DNA of 64,000 bases from assembly GCA_019359615.1 (NCBI GenBank), contig JAHHHA010000023.1:1-64000 (forward strand), read 5' to 3'. The notes below the pieces were generated by a model. That model saw only the letters and a list, made by a program, of their open reading frames with translations, did not search any database and was not told where the DNA came from. This document shows positions 42,457-50,982 of this stretch, piece by piece (position 1 is the stretch's first letter; each line of letters starts with the position of its first letter). The translations under genes were made by a program, and so were the position numbers. This DNA comes from Cyanosarcina radialis HA8281-LM2 (GTDB lineage: Bacteria > Cyanobacteriota > Cyanobacteriia > Cyanobacteriales > CCAP-1448).

Positions 42457-43644
42457 CTAATGAGGAATGACTCTACCACAGGGATAGGTCGCTACGGGTT
42501 GTTCGCCAGTTTCATCGGCAACGGCTACAGGAATTCGATCGCTCGATCCTGGTTTGGCTGCCAAATAATCTTCTCTTAGTTTTTCGAGCATGAACGATCG
42601 CCGATCGTAAAGTCGTTTGAGCGATCGAGGTTGGCACTGATTCGTTACATAAGCGGCGATTAAGGGCATGGCGATCGTACTGTCGGTATAGCAAACGATC
42701 GTACTCGGTAGCTCTTCTGGGTCGATTTTGCCCCAACTGACGGCTTCACTGGGGGTGGCTCCCGATAGTCCTCCGGTGTCGGGGCGAGCGTCGGTAATTT
42801 GCACGAAGTAATCGTGTCCTCTCTCTTCTAAGCCCAAGACTTCGTGAATTTGAGGTTGGGTTTGCAACAAAAAGTTTTTCGGACTGCCGCCACCGATAAT
42901 GACAGCGGCGCTTTTACCGGATACTCCTGGAGCGATTTCTTCGCGAGAACAATAAGCAATAGCGGCGGTTTCGTTGACATCGATCGACGGATCGATCAGT
43001 AACTCCGAACCTTCTAAAGATAAAGCGGCAACGTTCATCCCGATCGAACTATCGCCAGGAGAAGAGGTGTAAACTGGAACGCCGCATTCGTAAGCTGTGG
43101 CTAGCAAACAGGAATGCTGCACTCCGACTTGCTGTTCTACCTCTCTGACGTACTTGCCTAACAAGTAGTGAAACTCAGCCGTTCCCATCCGTTTTTGAAA
43201 TGGTTCGGCTTGCAGAATTTTCCGAATGAAGGCATCGGTTTCTAGCAACACGTCGTAGCCAAAGACGATATCGTAAATTCTGATCGTCCCTTCTTGGCGC
43301 AATTTCACGTCATCGGCAAACGGACTGCCGGAATAAAGATCGAACCCCAACCCGTAGTGTATATCGTGATAAAGATTGGCCCCTGTACTGATGAGATAGT
43401 CAACAAAACCCTGCCGCATCAGTGGCGCTAAAATTCCGACTCCAAATCCGGCTGGTGTCATCGCTCCTGAAAGGCTGACTCCTACGGTTACGCCTGGTTG
43501 CAGCACTTCACGGGCAAGCAAGTGGCAGATTTCTCGCAACCTGGCCGAGTTGTAAGCGCTGAAATAGCGATCGACTAGTTCGACCACGTTAATTTCCCCA
43601 GAAATGGGAACAGGTGCAATTTTCTTACCCGGTTGGTTTGGCAT
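42457..43644 (-). CDS. deoxyhypusine synthase-family protein
   Basis: This 395-residue protein has [11 protein letters not shown] near residue 56, the NAD-site-like S-T-G-A-N-L-Y-H-D (86-94), and the active-site Lys256 in [12 protein letters not shown], equivalent to the spermidine-linked lysine of deoxyhypusine synthases. Bacterial members are thought to make homospermidine or related polyamines rather than hypusine. Here it lies immediately upstream of efp, the eIF5A homologue, so modification of EF-P is worth considering. The annotation as a DHS-fold enzyme is firm; the substrate is not. Confidence 0.88.
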   Translation of the reverse strand: MPNQPGKKIAPVPISGEINVVELVDRYFSAYNSARLREICHLLAREVLQPGVTVGVSLSGAMTPAGFGVGILAPLMRQGFVDYLISTGANLYHDIHYGLGFDLYSGSPFADDVKLRQEGTIRIYDIVFGYDVLLETDAFIRKILQAEPFQKRMGTAEFHYLLGKYVREVEQQVGVQHSCLLATAYECGVPVYTSSPGDSSIGMNVAALSLEGSELLIDPSIDVNETAAIAYCSREEIAPGVSGKSAAVIIGGGSPKNFLLQTQPQIHEVLGLEERGHDYFVQITDARPDTGGLSGATPSEAVSWGKIDPEELPSTIVCYTDSTIAMPLIAAYVTNQCQPRSLKRLYDRRSFMLEKLREDYLAAKPGSSDRIPVAVADETGEQPVATYPCGRVIPH

Positions 43645-43890
43645 TTTTTCACTCAGGACTTAGACGTTCGCGGTATCGGAGCGGATTTAGACACAAAGCT
43701 TTGTCGGTCAAACTCGCCCGTACCAAACTCATGTTAAGCAAGTCAAAAGTCAAAAGTCAAAAGCCAAAAGAATGAAACGGTGCTGAAAGCTGGCACTACG
43801 CTGCATAACGGCTAAAGCGAGCGGCAGTGAAAGAGCTTAAACGGTACAGAAAAATCTCTCATCTGTCCACCTTTACTGAGATGGCATTTC

Positions 43891-44571
43891 TCATCTCATC
43901 ACTCTTAGCATTTCATTCCCCCCACGCTGAAATTCATACGGTACACGCTCGATCGCAGTTCTGTAGCCAACTTGATTTAATCTCTCCAGCAACGGTTCGA
44001 GATGGGGCGATCGCTCCGCATTATAGGTGAGCAATGGGAATATCCGAGCTTCGCAGGCAACTGTACACATCGATTCGATCGCCTGTTGGTGAAACGTCAG
44101 CGAGAGTTGACTTGAATACAAGAAAAGAAAATGCGAACATAGAGCCAGATCGAAGGAAGCGCATTCAAACGGTAAATGGGGCAATTCCCCAGCAATATAA
44201 CGACCTTCTGCTTTCCCTCGATCGTAATCGGTCAGGAATACCTGCATGGCACTCATGCGAATTCGACCGAGTTCATCAGGCGACTTGATGTCAGTCCAGA
44301 CGAATTTGGCTTGATTCTGCCGAGTTTGACCGATTACGTCTTCATAAGTCACATCAATTCGCTCTTGAATTTGCTTAGCGGTTAATTGATAGAGCGGATC
44401 GCACGAAACGACCCGGCGACCGGACTTGGATAGGTGGGCGTTGAAACTGGCTGGTCCATCTGCACACCCGATAATTCTTAGATTCAAATCGTCAGCGGCC
44501 AGCGCGAACATTCGCTGGTATTCATCGAATGAGCGCCCCCAAGGAACAGCCGACTGATATTGGAAAGCCAT
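43891..44571 (-). CDS. SAM-dependent methyltransferase-like protein
   Basis: The product is about 226 residues. A Rossmann start I-I-G-C-A-D-G-P-A-S-F resembles motif I, followed by V-V-S-C-D-P-L-Y and C-A-S-F-D-L-A-L-C-S-H-F-L-F at the motif IV place. The ATG at 44571 is preferred to the TTG at 44577. It begins 11 nt after the stop of frp, so it probably belongs to the same transcript as the photoprotection genes. The substrate is unknown, and a link to carotenoid or quenching chemistry would be speculative. Confidence 0.72.
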   Translation of the reverse strand: MAFQYQSAVPWGRSFDEYQRMFALAADDLNLRIIGCADGPASFNAHLSKSGRRVVSCDPLYQLTAKQIQERIDVTYEDVIGQTRQNQAKFVWTDIKSPDELGRIRMSAMQVFLTDYDRGKAEGRYIAGELPHLPFECASFDLALCSHFLFLYSSQLSLTFHQQAIESMCTVACEARIFPLLTYNAERSPHLEPLLERLNQVGYRTAIERVPYEFQRGGNEMLRVMR

Positions 44572-44582
44572 TAACAACTTTT

Positions 44583-44954
44583 TTATCCCATACTAGCGAT
44601 CGCCGCAACCTTGCTCAGCTTGTCTCGATCCAAACCTTCCATTTCATCGAGATGCAACCAACCATCTTCGATTAACCTAGCAAACACGAACAGCAAGCTA
44701 GCATAATCGTAGTCGTACTTGCCATCGATTTGGTGTCTCCTGGCACTTAAGAAGTCGTGCAGTTGCCATAGATCGTCAATGGCAGCGATGGTACTGGCGC
44801 GATCGCGCACCTCTGCAATTAGAGCCGTGATTTCTCGATCGTAAGCTCTGTTAAAAGCTACCTGAGCTACTTTCTTTTCTAACTCAGACCAACTAGTTTC
44901 ACTCACTTCCTCTACACCTATATCAAATCGGTACGATCGTCGGGGACAACTCAT
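44583..44954 (-). CDS. frp: fluorescence recovery protein (FRP)
   Basis: Key blocks are R-A-Y-D-R-E-I-T-A-L-I, D-D-L-W-Q-L-H-D-F-L-S-A-R-R, and I-D-G-K-Y-D-Y-D-Y then L-L-F-V-F-A-R-L-I. The Trp and the H-D-F-L-S helix are the surfaces by which FRP binds activated OCP and returns it to the orange form, restoring phycobilisome fluorescence. The OCP gene lies just upstream on the same strand, the classic arrangement. The start at 44954 (M-S-C-P-R-R-S-Y) is chosen over a TTG at 44993; both give an N-terminal extension compared with Synechocystis FRP. Confidence 0.93.
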   Translation of the reverse strand: MSCPRRSYRFDIGVEEVSETSWSELEKKVAQVAFNRAYDREITALIAEVRDRASTIAAIDDLWQLHDFLSARRHQIDGKYDYDYASLLFVFARLIEDGWLHLDEMEGLDRDKLSKVAAIASMG

Positions 44955-45028
44955 GGGTAGCCCCGAACCTAAATTGCGAAAACCTATTGTCAAAAATTGT
45001 GCTGCACATTTGTTTTAGACAGCAGTAG

Positions 45029-45140
45029 CGGTGCGTTACGCTGCGCTATACACACCCTACCAGCCCACTAAAGTAGGGTGCGTTAGACGGCGATAACTTT
45101 TGCCGTGACTTCAATTCATCAATCCGTCGTAACGCACCAT
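45029..45140. repeat. GGTGCGTTACG inverted repeat between ocp and frp
   Basis: The left arm GGTGCGTTACGCTGCGC..CACCCTAC and the right arm CGTAACGCACC face each other around GTAGGGTGCGTTAGAC. Related copies are at 26275 and 62536. It could form a hairpin that modulates expression between ocp and frp. Confidence 0.75.
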
Positions 45141-45168
45141 TTTATTTACATTTAGAGATTTGACCTGT

Positions 45169-46128
45169 TTAGCGAACCAGATTTAATAGTTCTTTGGGAG
45201 ATGCTAAGAGATCGATCGCCACAAAGAAAATTTTCCCTTGCGGATCTAGCAAAAATCGCCAAGCCATGTTCATGCCGACGTTGCCGCCAAACCAGGGAGT
45301 TTGGACTTTACCTGTAACTTTGATTTGGTTGTAGCCATCGGCTGCTGGTTCGGAAATACCGCGTTCGGGCATTAGCTTCAGATTTTGGCATTCCTCCCGC
45401 AGATATCGGAACACGTTGTCTCGCCCGACAATCGGTTTTTGGAAAGGAGGTTGCATAGCCCCATCGGGGGTAAACAAATCGATGACGGCATCAAAGTCAT
45501 TAGCGTTCATGTTGTTGATGTAGGCCAGCACAGTAGAATTAGTCACGCCCTCGATCGCTACTTGAGTGCGTTGTGCCACATCTTTAGGGGGAGCGACTGG
45601 CTCTGCCACCCTGGTGTAACTGCCCAATTTGCTGGGATCGTATCCCATATCGACCACAGTGCCTCGTAAAACCGTGATTTGCTGACCTGGATCTAAGCCG
45701 CGAATTGCTTGCAGCACGGCACCAGCATTGGCTGATAGCTTATAACCTGGTGGAATCGGAGCCACAATTCCTTGTTCCATCCACTGCCCTAGCTGATACC
45801 AGAATCCCAGCTTGATGTTAGGACTCCAAGTGCTATAAGTACGACCGATGGGAGTGTCGGCACCGTTAGTCAGATCGCACATGACTTGAGTTTGCTCGAT
45901 CGCAGACATTTGCTTAATTTGGTTCATCACGCCTTCTGCTAGCACCATGTTGGCAGCACCAGGAGCGGCAATCGTGATGGTTTTGCCCATCTCGGTGTAA
46001 GCAAACCAAATCAGCGCTAATCGATCTTCAGCACTAAGTTGATTGAATCTGGCAATTGTCGCCGGAACTGCATCGGCAGACAAAGTACCAGGAAAGATAT
46101 TACGAGCCGCGTCAAGAGTAAATGTCAT
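45169..46128 (-). CDS. ocp: orange carotenoid protein (OCP1)
   Basis: This 319-residue protein has an all-helical N-terminal carotenoid domain (1-165), a linker and an NTF2-like C-terminal domain (190-319). Residues needed for carotenoid binding and photoswitching are present: Tyr44 in W-F-A-Y-T-E, Trp110 in L-G-F-W-Y-Q, Arg155 in V-L-R-G-T, Tyr203 in L-A-Y-I-N-N and Trp290 in N-M-A-W-R-F, the last two shifted by two from Synechocystis numbering. Strong light turns it red, and it quenches phycobilisomes and singlet oxygen. Together with frp downstream and crtW upstream this is a complete OCP1 set. Confidence 0.98.
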   Translation of the reverse strand: MTFTLDAARNIFPGTLSADAVPATIARFNQLSAEDRLALIWFAYTEMGKTITIAAPGAANMVLAEGVMNQIKQMSAIEQTQVMCDLTNGADTPIGRTYSTWSPNIKLGFWYQLGQWMEQGIVAPIPPGYKLSANAGAVLQAIRGLDPGQQITVLRGTVVDMGYDPSKLGSYTRVAEPVAPPKDVAQRTQVAIEGVTNSTVLAYINNMNANDFDAVIDLFTPDGAMQPPFQKPIVGRDNVFRYLREECQNLKLMPERGISEPAADGYNQIKVTGKVQTPWFGGNVGMNMAWRFLLDPQGKIFFVAIDLLASPKELLNLVR

Positions 46129-46233
46129 AGATCGCTTTGCTAGGTTTACTAGATTTACAGGCTTCCGCTCGCAGGCGGCTTCACCTCATTACGATCGACT
46201 GTATTACAAATCTTAACAATTGTAAATATTTAT

Positions 46234-47025
46234 TTACAGTTTTCTCATAAATTTTCCTCTATCCTTTGCCATGGGCAGTTTGTACCAGGGGAGATGAGGG
46301 TATTCGTGATGTTCCCAGTGGTAGCTGAAGTGGTAACAGGCGAGGAACGACCAAAACACTGAGTAATTGCTGCTCTGACAGCGATGGCGATCGCTATAGC
46401 CACCTATTGGTTGTCGATGGGATAAGAAAGTTCCAAAGTAAAACAGTTGCACCGAACTTAGAAATATCGGCAAAATCCAGAACAAAATTAAGTTATCGAT
46501 CGAGAGATTACAGCCATATCTCAACATCGTAGAAATCACGATTATTCCAATTAGAAATATAGACAGTTGTTGAAGATCTAAATACTCCTGCATAAACTTT
46601 AAGTACCAAAGCCACAAATTGTTCTGGTAGCTTTCACAAAAGTCTGGATCTTTTACACTGGCAGGATAGCGGTGGTGAAGTCGATGTTTTATTAACAATG
46701 TTTTATAAGGTAAAAATGCGTATGCAACCAGGGCGATCGCTCCAATTAAGTTATTAACCTGGTGATTCTGAGGACAAATATTGCCGTGCATGGCATCGTG
46801 AGCAGTGATAAACAACCCAGTGTGTAGAAAAGTGCGAATAAAAACAGCAACTATTAAACCTAAAATACTAAATTGAGAAATGTCTGCAAACAATAACCAT
46901 GTCAAACTAACAATCCATAAAGCCGCGATTGCTAAGGCAATACCAATGCCTATAACTGAGTTGGGGTAGTGGAGCGATCGAGAATTTTTGCAATAACTCA
47001 TAAAAAATCTAGACCCCAGAAGCAT
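46234..47025 (-). CDS. crtW: beta-carotene ketolase CrtW
   Basis: This membrane di-iron enzyme of 263 residues has the His boxes H-D-A-M-H-G, H-R-L-H-H-R and H-W-E-H-H-E-Y-P within four hydrophobic segments. It introduces 4-keto groups and so makes echinenone or canthaxanthin, the pigments OCP needs. The gene lies 105 nt upstream of ocp on the same strand. The ATG at 47025 is used; an ATG at 47001 is possible. A HLR1-like repeat and TATAAT boxes lie about 100-140 nt upstream. Confidence 0.93.
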   Translation of the reverse strand: MLLGSRFFMSYCKNSRSLHYPNSVIGIGIALAIAALWIVSLTWLLFADISQFSILGLIVAVFIRTFLHTGLFITAHDAMHGNICPQNHQVNNLIGAIALVAYAFLPYKTLLIKHRLHHRYPASVKDPDFCESYQNNLWLWYLKFMQEYLDLQQLSIFLIGIIVISTMLRYGCNLSIDNLILFWILPIFLSSVQLFYFGTFLSHRQPIGGYSDRHRCQSSNYSVFWSFLACYHFSYHWEHHEYPHLPWYKLPMAKDRGKFMRKL

Positions 47026-47122
47026 CTCTGAGGTTGAAGCACAGCAAAAGTTGCAGGACTTAGACCAAAAATCCTGCTGTATTAGCTTTTAGATATTCAG
47101 CGTTCTAGTTTGTAGCTGAGTT

Positions 47123-47166
47123 TGTGTAACTTTATGTAAATATTATATACAAAAGTTTACATTATA
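47123..47166 (-). promoter_or_regulatory. candidate promoter with HLR1 (RpaB-binding) site upstream of crtW
   Basis: On the minus strand TTTACATAAAGTTACACA (complement of 47123-47140) matches the HLR1 pattern of two (G/T)TTACA half-sites with 4 nt between, with one mismatch at the end. Two TATAAT boxes lie just upstream (complements of 47142-47147 and 47161-47166). With the nearer box the site would overlap the transcription start, a repressor-type position. Confidence 0.5.
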
Positions 47167-47238
47167 GCGAAGAGACAACCCAGAGGGCTATCCCACAAGT
47201 CTAGGCAAATCGATCGGGTTTGAACTTTTAACTCCAAG

Positions 47239-47760
47239 CTAAAGTAGGGCTTGTTGATAACAGTTGTAAGCTTTCTCTCCGAAGGCAACGAAGATGACTC
47301 GTTCTAGCGAAGTATTACTCTCTAGAAACTGTCTTACTTCAGTTACAGCTATGCTGGCGGCACGTTCCATCGGGAACCCATATGCACCCGTACTGATACC
47401 TGGAAAAGCGATCGTCTTAATTTCATTAGGTTCTGTCAGCGCTAGGCAACTGCGATAGCATCTGGCTAAGAGTTCGTCCTCGCGGTTATCTCCGCCTCGC
47501 CAAACCGGCCCGACGGTGTGAATTACCCATTTAGCGGGCAGTTTGTATCCTTGAGTAATTTTGGCTTCTCCAGTAGCGCAGCCGCGTAATTGGCGGCATT
47601 CTTCCAATAGATCTCGTCCAGCGGCACGATGAATCGCCCCATCAACGCCGCCACCACCCAATAGGGAAGTATTAGCAGCATTGATAATGGCATCGACTTC
47701 CAGTTTGGTAATATCGCCTCGAACGATCGCGATTCGACTATCTGTGTTGTTTAAAAGCAT
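47239..47760 (-). CDS. macro-domain protein (ADP-ribose deacetylase/hydrolase type)
   Basis: This single macro domain of 173 residues has [23 protein letters not shown] near the N-terminus and [12 protein letters not shown] further on; both loops bind ADP-ribose. This MacroD-like class removes ADP-ribose from acidic residues and deacetylates O-acetyl-ADP-ribose. The Asn and Asp used in catalysis are present. It may counter ADP-ribosylating toxins, but no such gene is adjacent. Confidence 0.93.
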   Translation of the reverse strand: MLLNNTDSRIAIVRGDITKLEVDAIINAANTSLLGGGGVDGAIHRAAGRDLLEECRQLRGCATGEAKITQGYKLPAKWVIHTVGPVWRGGDNREDELLARCYRSCLALTEPNEIKTIAFPGISTGAYGFPMERAASIAVTEVRQFLESNTSLERVIFVAFGEKAYNCYQQALL

Positions 47761-47805
47761 ATGTTTAACGATTATCTGCGTAAATTATCTCGACAAAAAC
47801 GAACA

Positions 47806-47950
47806 TTACTCTGGCGAGTTGGGTGAGGGAAAATGAGAGCGGGATAAAGCTGTCTTTTTCCGAAAACTCTCTTGACGGATCTCAATAATCGTCGCGTGAT
47901 GAACCAGGCGATCGACAGCGGCTAATGCGATCGTGGCATCGGCGAAGATT
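47806..47950 (-). pseudogene. istB (IS21 helper ATPase) C-terminal remnant
   Basis: The minus strand encodes I-A-L-A-A-V-D-R-L-V-H-H-A-T-I-I-E-I-R-Q-E-S-F-R-K-K then S-R-S-H-F-P and stop. The 'A-V-D-R-L-x-H-H-A-T-I' block is the C-terminal part of IstB-like ATPases. The rest of the gene and istA are absent. The fragment ends exactly at a 36-bp palindrome. Confidence 0.75.
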
Positions 47951-47986
47951 AGACCTCTCTTGAAAATCGATTTTCAAGAGAGGTCT
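47951..47986. repeat. 36-bp perfect palindrome
   Basis: AGACCTCTCTTGAAAATC is followed at once by its exact reverse complement, GATTTTCAAGAGAGGTCT, with no loop. It abuts the istB remnant. It could be two mobile-element ends joined head to head or a resolved insertion scar. Confidence 0.9.
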
Positions 47987-48069
47987 ATTGATGGTTGGTG
48001 GATAACAGGGCTGGCAAAACACACCCCTACAAACATTTATGGCATTCTTTTCTTTATTTGTAATGCGAT

Positions 48070-48972
48070 CTACACCAAAACTATTTGCGGTATTAAGATC
48101 GCCCCCAGATCCCCACTAATTAACTGACCGATGCCTAACAAGCTACCATCTTCACGGTGAACTCTAGTTGAAGAGGGGAGTTTAAAATCTTCTATATTTA
48201 GCGGTAAGTTGGCAATTTTTTGACCTTGACACCAACGCTTAGCATCTGTAACTGGCAAACTAACAGATGGAAGATGAGCTACAGCAGCTATAGGTGAAAT
48301 CGGTTGAAAAGTTTCTTGTTGAATTTGAGTTTCGATTTCATCAAAAGTGAGGCTATCGGCTAGCTGAAATCCACAGCTAGTCGTGCGGGTTAAGCTTGCT
48401 AGTACGCCACCCGTGTTGAGGGCTATACCTAAATCGCGGGCGATCGCTCTAATATAAGTTCCAGGCCCGCAGGCAATTTCGACATCCAGTTCGGGAAATT
48501 CTCCGGGCCTCCAGTCTAAAACTTGAATGCGATCGACTTCTACTTGTCTGGCTGGAACGTCGATGGTTTTTCCAGCCCGCGCTAAATCGTACAACCGTTG
48601 GCCCTGAATTTGGATCGCGCTGTAATTAGGCGGTATTTGCTGAATTTGCCCCTGAAACTGCTGGAGTGCTGTTTTTACAGTTTCTAAATTTAATTGGGCT
48701 GCGGGTTGCTTGGCGATAATTTCTCCTTCTAAGTCATCTGTTGTCGTCTGCACTCCCAGGCGAATGGTGGCTCGGTAGGCTTTATCTGGAAGCAAAAACT
48801 GTAATAGCCGCGTGGCTTTATCGATGGCAATAGGCAAAACTCCAGTTGCGGCTGGATCTAGAGTTCCTCCGTGTCCTACTCGCTTGCAGCGCAACAGCCG
48901 CCTCACTTTCGCTACGCAGTCGTGAGATGTCATTCCAGATGGCTTGTTTAAGTTCAAAAAGCCTGGTGTCAT
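48070..48972 (-). CDS. truB: tRNA pseudouridine(55) synthase TruB
   Basis: This protein of about 300 residues starts [17 protein letters not shown]. The catalytic Asp lies in [10 protein letters not shown], and Y-R-A-T-I-R-L-G and A-R-D-L-G are further family blocks. It makes Psi55 in the T-loop of tRNAs. The frame is open for 33 more codons upstream, but those come from a dispersed CCCTTCTCCC repeat and are not native. Confidence 0.96.
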   Translation of the reverse strand: MTPGFLNLNKPSGMTSHDCVAKVRRLLRCKRVGHGGTLDPAATGVLPIAIDKATRLLQFLLPDKAYRATIRLGVQTTTDDLEGEIIAKQPAAQLNLETVKTALQQFQGQIQQIPPNYSAIQIQGQRLYDLARAGKTIDVPARQVEVDRIQVLDWRPGEFPELDVEIACGPGTYIRAIARDLGIALNTGGVLASLTRTTSCGFQLADSLTFDEIETQIQQETFQPISPIAAVAHLPSVSLPVTDAKRWCQGQKIANLPLNIEDFKLPSSTRVHREDGSLLGIGQLISGDLGAILIPQIVLV

Positions 48973-49567
48973 ATCAAATCCAGTTTTTACAAGCTTGAAT
49001 CCAGCCCTCACCCCTTCCCTTCTCCCAAGCTTGGGAGAGGAATGCCGCAGGCTCCTTTGAGAGCAAACCAAGTTTTGCTAAGCGGATTTGGTATCATCTG
49101 AACTCCTTGCAATAAGGTGAAACCCAGTAGCGATGTCCATGCTACTGGGTTTCGGGTTATCGCCCATTTGCGCTCGCCGTTCCGTTTAATTCTGAAGGTT
49201 TGCTGTTAATATCATTGCGTTCTACCAGTTAAACTACCCGTGCAGATTCAAAGCACAGGGCTGGATACGAGCCAGCATTTCAATGATGTGTAGACCTCAG
49301 ACAGTTGTTTGGCGATCGGCGATGAATGCTGAGTTTGGAGTAATAGCTTGATGTTGAATTCGGACGCGATCGCTTCAACCGTTCTTTCTCCTACGCCAGT
49401 AGAAAGTGGGCAACTAACTACTAGTAAAAGTAGGATTTTTATTTAGGTTAGTCGATCGGTACGATTTAATCGATGAGATTGAATTTTAACTTGTACTCCC
49501 GATCGATATCGTAGCTAAAATGCACCCAATTGTCCACGCGATCGAATTGTTATGGAACCGCGATCGT
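48973..49567. other. intergenic stretch with repeats and a 12-bp hairpin
   Basis: CCCTCTCCC-family repeat sequence lies at 49003-49045. A hairpin with a 12-bp stem (49120-49131 with 41-52 of the next block, GCTACTGGGTTT) lies at 49120-49152. At 49217-49241 the minus strand carries GGTAGTTTAACTGGTAGAAC, resembling a tRNA D-arm without the rest of a cloverleaf. No gene is seen. Confidence 0.5.
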
Positions 49568-50161
49568 TCAACTTTTAACTTGGCTGCTGTGACTGCGAGG
49601 ATCGGTGGTGCTGGGTTTGGAAGGGGCTGTAGGTGTCTCAAATTCGGAAGCTTGTCCCGATGCTTGGGTATGAGGTAGGGGTAAGCTGGCAACCAGGGCA
49701 TCCAAGTTAGCTGCCATAATCGGACGGGGAATTTCACCGACTGCTTGGGCAATTGCACCGCCATCTTTACCCAGATAGACAAAGTGAGGAATGCCATCAA
49801 CGCGGTACTGCATCACTTCTGGCAGCCACTTGCTATTATCGACGTTCAACATCACAAAATTCAGCTTGTCAGCATACTGCTGTTTCAGTTCGCCTAAATC
49901 TTTAGCCATAGCTTGACAGCTAGTACACCAATTGGCATAAAACTCGATCAATGTAGGTTTTTGGTTGCTCAAGGCTACTTCGAGAGGAGTAGAACTTTCT
50001 GCTAGGGTATCTAAGGTAGCTGAAGGCGCTTGAGTGCGAATGCCCAAAAATAAGGCGACAGAAAGGGCGATCGCTACCATCGCAATGACGAAGTTTCTCA
50101 AGCGATTGCCACCAGTAGATGCCAGCGGGGTTGTGGTTGGTTCAGATGAGTTAGCAGCCAT
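49568..50161 (-). CDS. txlA: membrane-anchored thioredoxin-like protein (TxlA/HCF164 type)
   Basis: The protein has 197 residues. A single N-terminal transmembrane helix (about 23-42) is followed by a thioredoxin domain with the active site W-C-T-S-C (Cys79, Cys82) and the cis-Pro in D-G-I-P-H-F. The C-terminal 35 residues are a Pro/Ser/Thr-rich tail. This arrangement matches TxlA/HCF164, which works with CcdA on the lumenal or periplasmic side to reduce cytochrome apoproteins. The lack of a following cytochrome gene is normal. Confidence 0.88.
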   Translation of the reverse strand: MAANSSEPTTTPLASTGGNRLRNFVIAMVAIALSVALFLGIRTQAPSATLDTLAESSTPLEVALSNQKPTLIEFYANWCTSCQAMAKDLGELKQQYADKLNFVMLNVDNSKWLPEVMQYRVDGIPHFVYLGKDGGAIAQAVGEIPRPIMAANLDALVASLPLPHTQASGQASEFETPTAPSKPSTTDPRSHSSQVKS

Positions 50162-50204
50162 TGCAGTTTTTTCTTAGTATGAGATTAGATATTTTATCGC
50201 TATT

Positions 50205-50415
50205 GATCTCAGACCTCACCCCCAACCGATCTCCTATGAGGCTATCGTGTATACATCTCTAGTTTTGATGCTCGATTTCCTGGTAGATTCCCCCTAGCCC
50301 CCCTTTTTAAGGGGGGAAGTCGCGGCGAGGTTTCCTCGCCGTCAGCTTGCACCAAGCAGGGGGATAAACTTCTCAAAGTCCCCCTTTTTAAGGGGGATTT
50401 AGGGGGATCTAGATG
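50205..50415. repeat. block of CCCCCTTTTTAAGGGGGG-type dispersed repeats
   Basis: Two CCCCCTTTTTAAGGGGG palindromes lie at about 50298-50318 and 50380-50397, with GGCGAGGTTTCCTCGCC between them. GGTTTCCTC with TTGCACC/GGTGCAA recurs at 56990-57017. The 3' end of the methyltransferase gene at 17397 carries the same family. Confidence 0.8.
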
Positions 50416-50542
50416 TGAAACTGCATAACCGATAAATTATGTATACATAGTAGCCTGCGAAGAGAGGGGAGTAAGAAGAAGAAGGGAGTTAGAGCGTTTG
50501 GTTTCCCTTTTCAGTCTACCGAATCGTTTAAAGCTTCTAGTT

Positions 50543-50947
50543 GTGAAAAAACGGGTAACGCTAACTTTTCCCAAACGGTACATCCAAATGCCGATCGCCT
50601 ATCGATTGGCTAAAGATTTTAATGTCGCCGCCAATATCATCCGCGCCCAAATTGCCCCCAACCAGGTTGGGAAGATGGTACTAGAACTCTTGGGCGATAT
50701 CGATCAATTAGAAGCCGCACTCGACTGGATGCGATCGCAAGAGATCCAAATTTCTCTTACCAGCCGCGAGATCTCGATCGATGAAGAGGTTTGCGTTCAC
50801 TGCGGTTTGTGTACTGGAGTTTGCCCTACAGAAGCTCTGACTTTAGAGCCGTCAACGTTTAAATTAAATTTCGTGCGATCGCGCTGCGTTGTCTGCGAGC
50901 AGTGCATTCCCACTTGCCCCGTTCAGGCAATTTCGACCAATCTTTAG
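50543..50947 (+). CDS. NIL-domain ferredoxin-like protein (2x 4Fe-4S)
   Basis: Residues 1-75 form a NIL domain (M-K-K-R-V-T-L-T-F-P-K-R then A-A-N-I-I-R-A-Q-I-A-P-N-Q-V-G). Two Cys clusters follow, C-V-H-C-G-L-C-T-G-V-C-P and C-V-V-C-E-Q-C-I-P-T-C-P, each able to hold a 4Fe-4S centre. The NIL-Fd architecture is common in cyanobacteria; electron transfer linked to sulphur amino-acid metabolism is a proposed role. The start is GTG at 50543 as in relatives; a TTG at 50498 adds 15 unconserved residues. Confidence 0.88.
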   Translation: MKKRVTLTFPKRYIQMPIAYRLAKDFNVAANIIRAQIAPNQVGKMVLELLGDIDQLEAALDWMRSQEIQISLTSREISIDEEVCVHCGLCTGVCPTEALTLEPSTFKLNFVRSRCVVCEQCIPTCPVQAISTNL

Positions 50948-50982
50948 GGCTGTTCCGCCTAGAGACTCGCGCCCGCGAGTAG

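Noticed and set aside
49217-49260. tRNA-like D-arm on the minus strand (GGTAGTTTAACTGGTAGAAC)
   Set aside because: No matching anticodon stem, T-arm or acceptor 3' strand could be paired downstream; at best a tRNA fragment.
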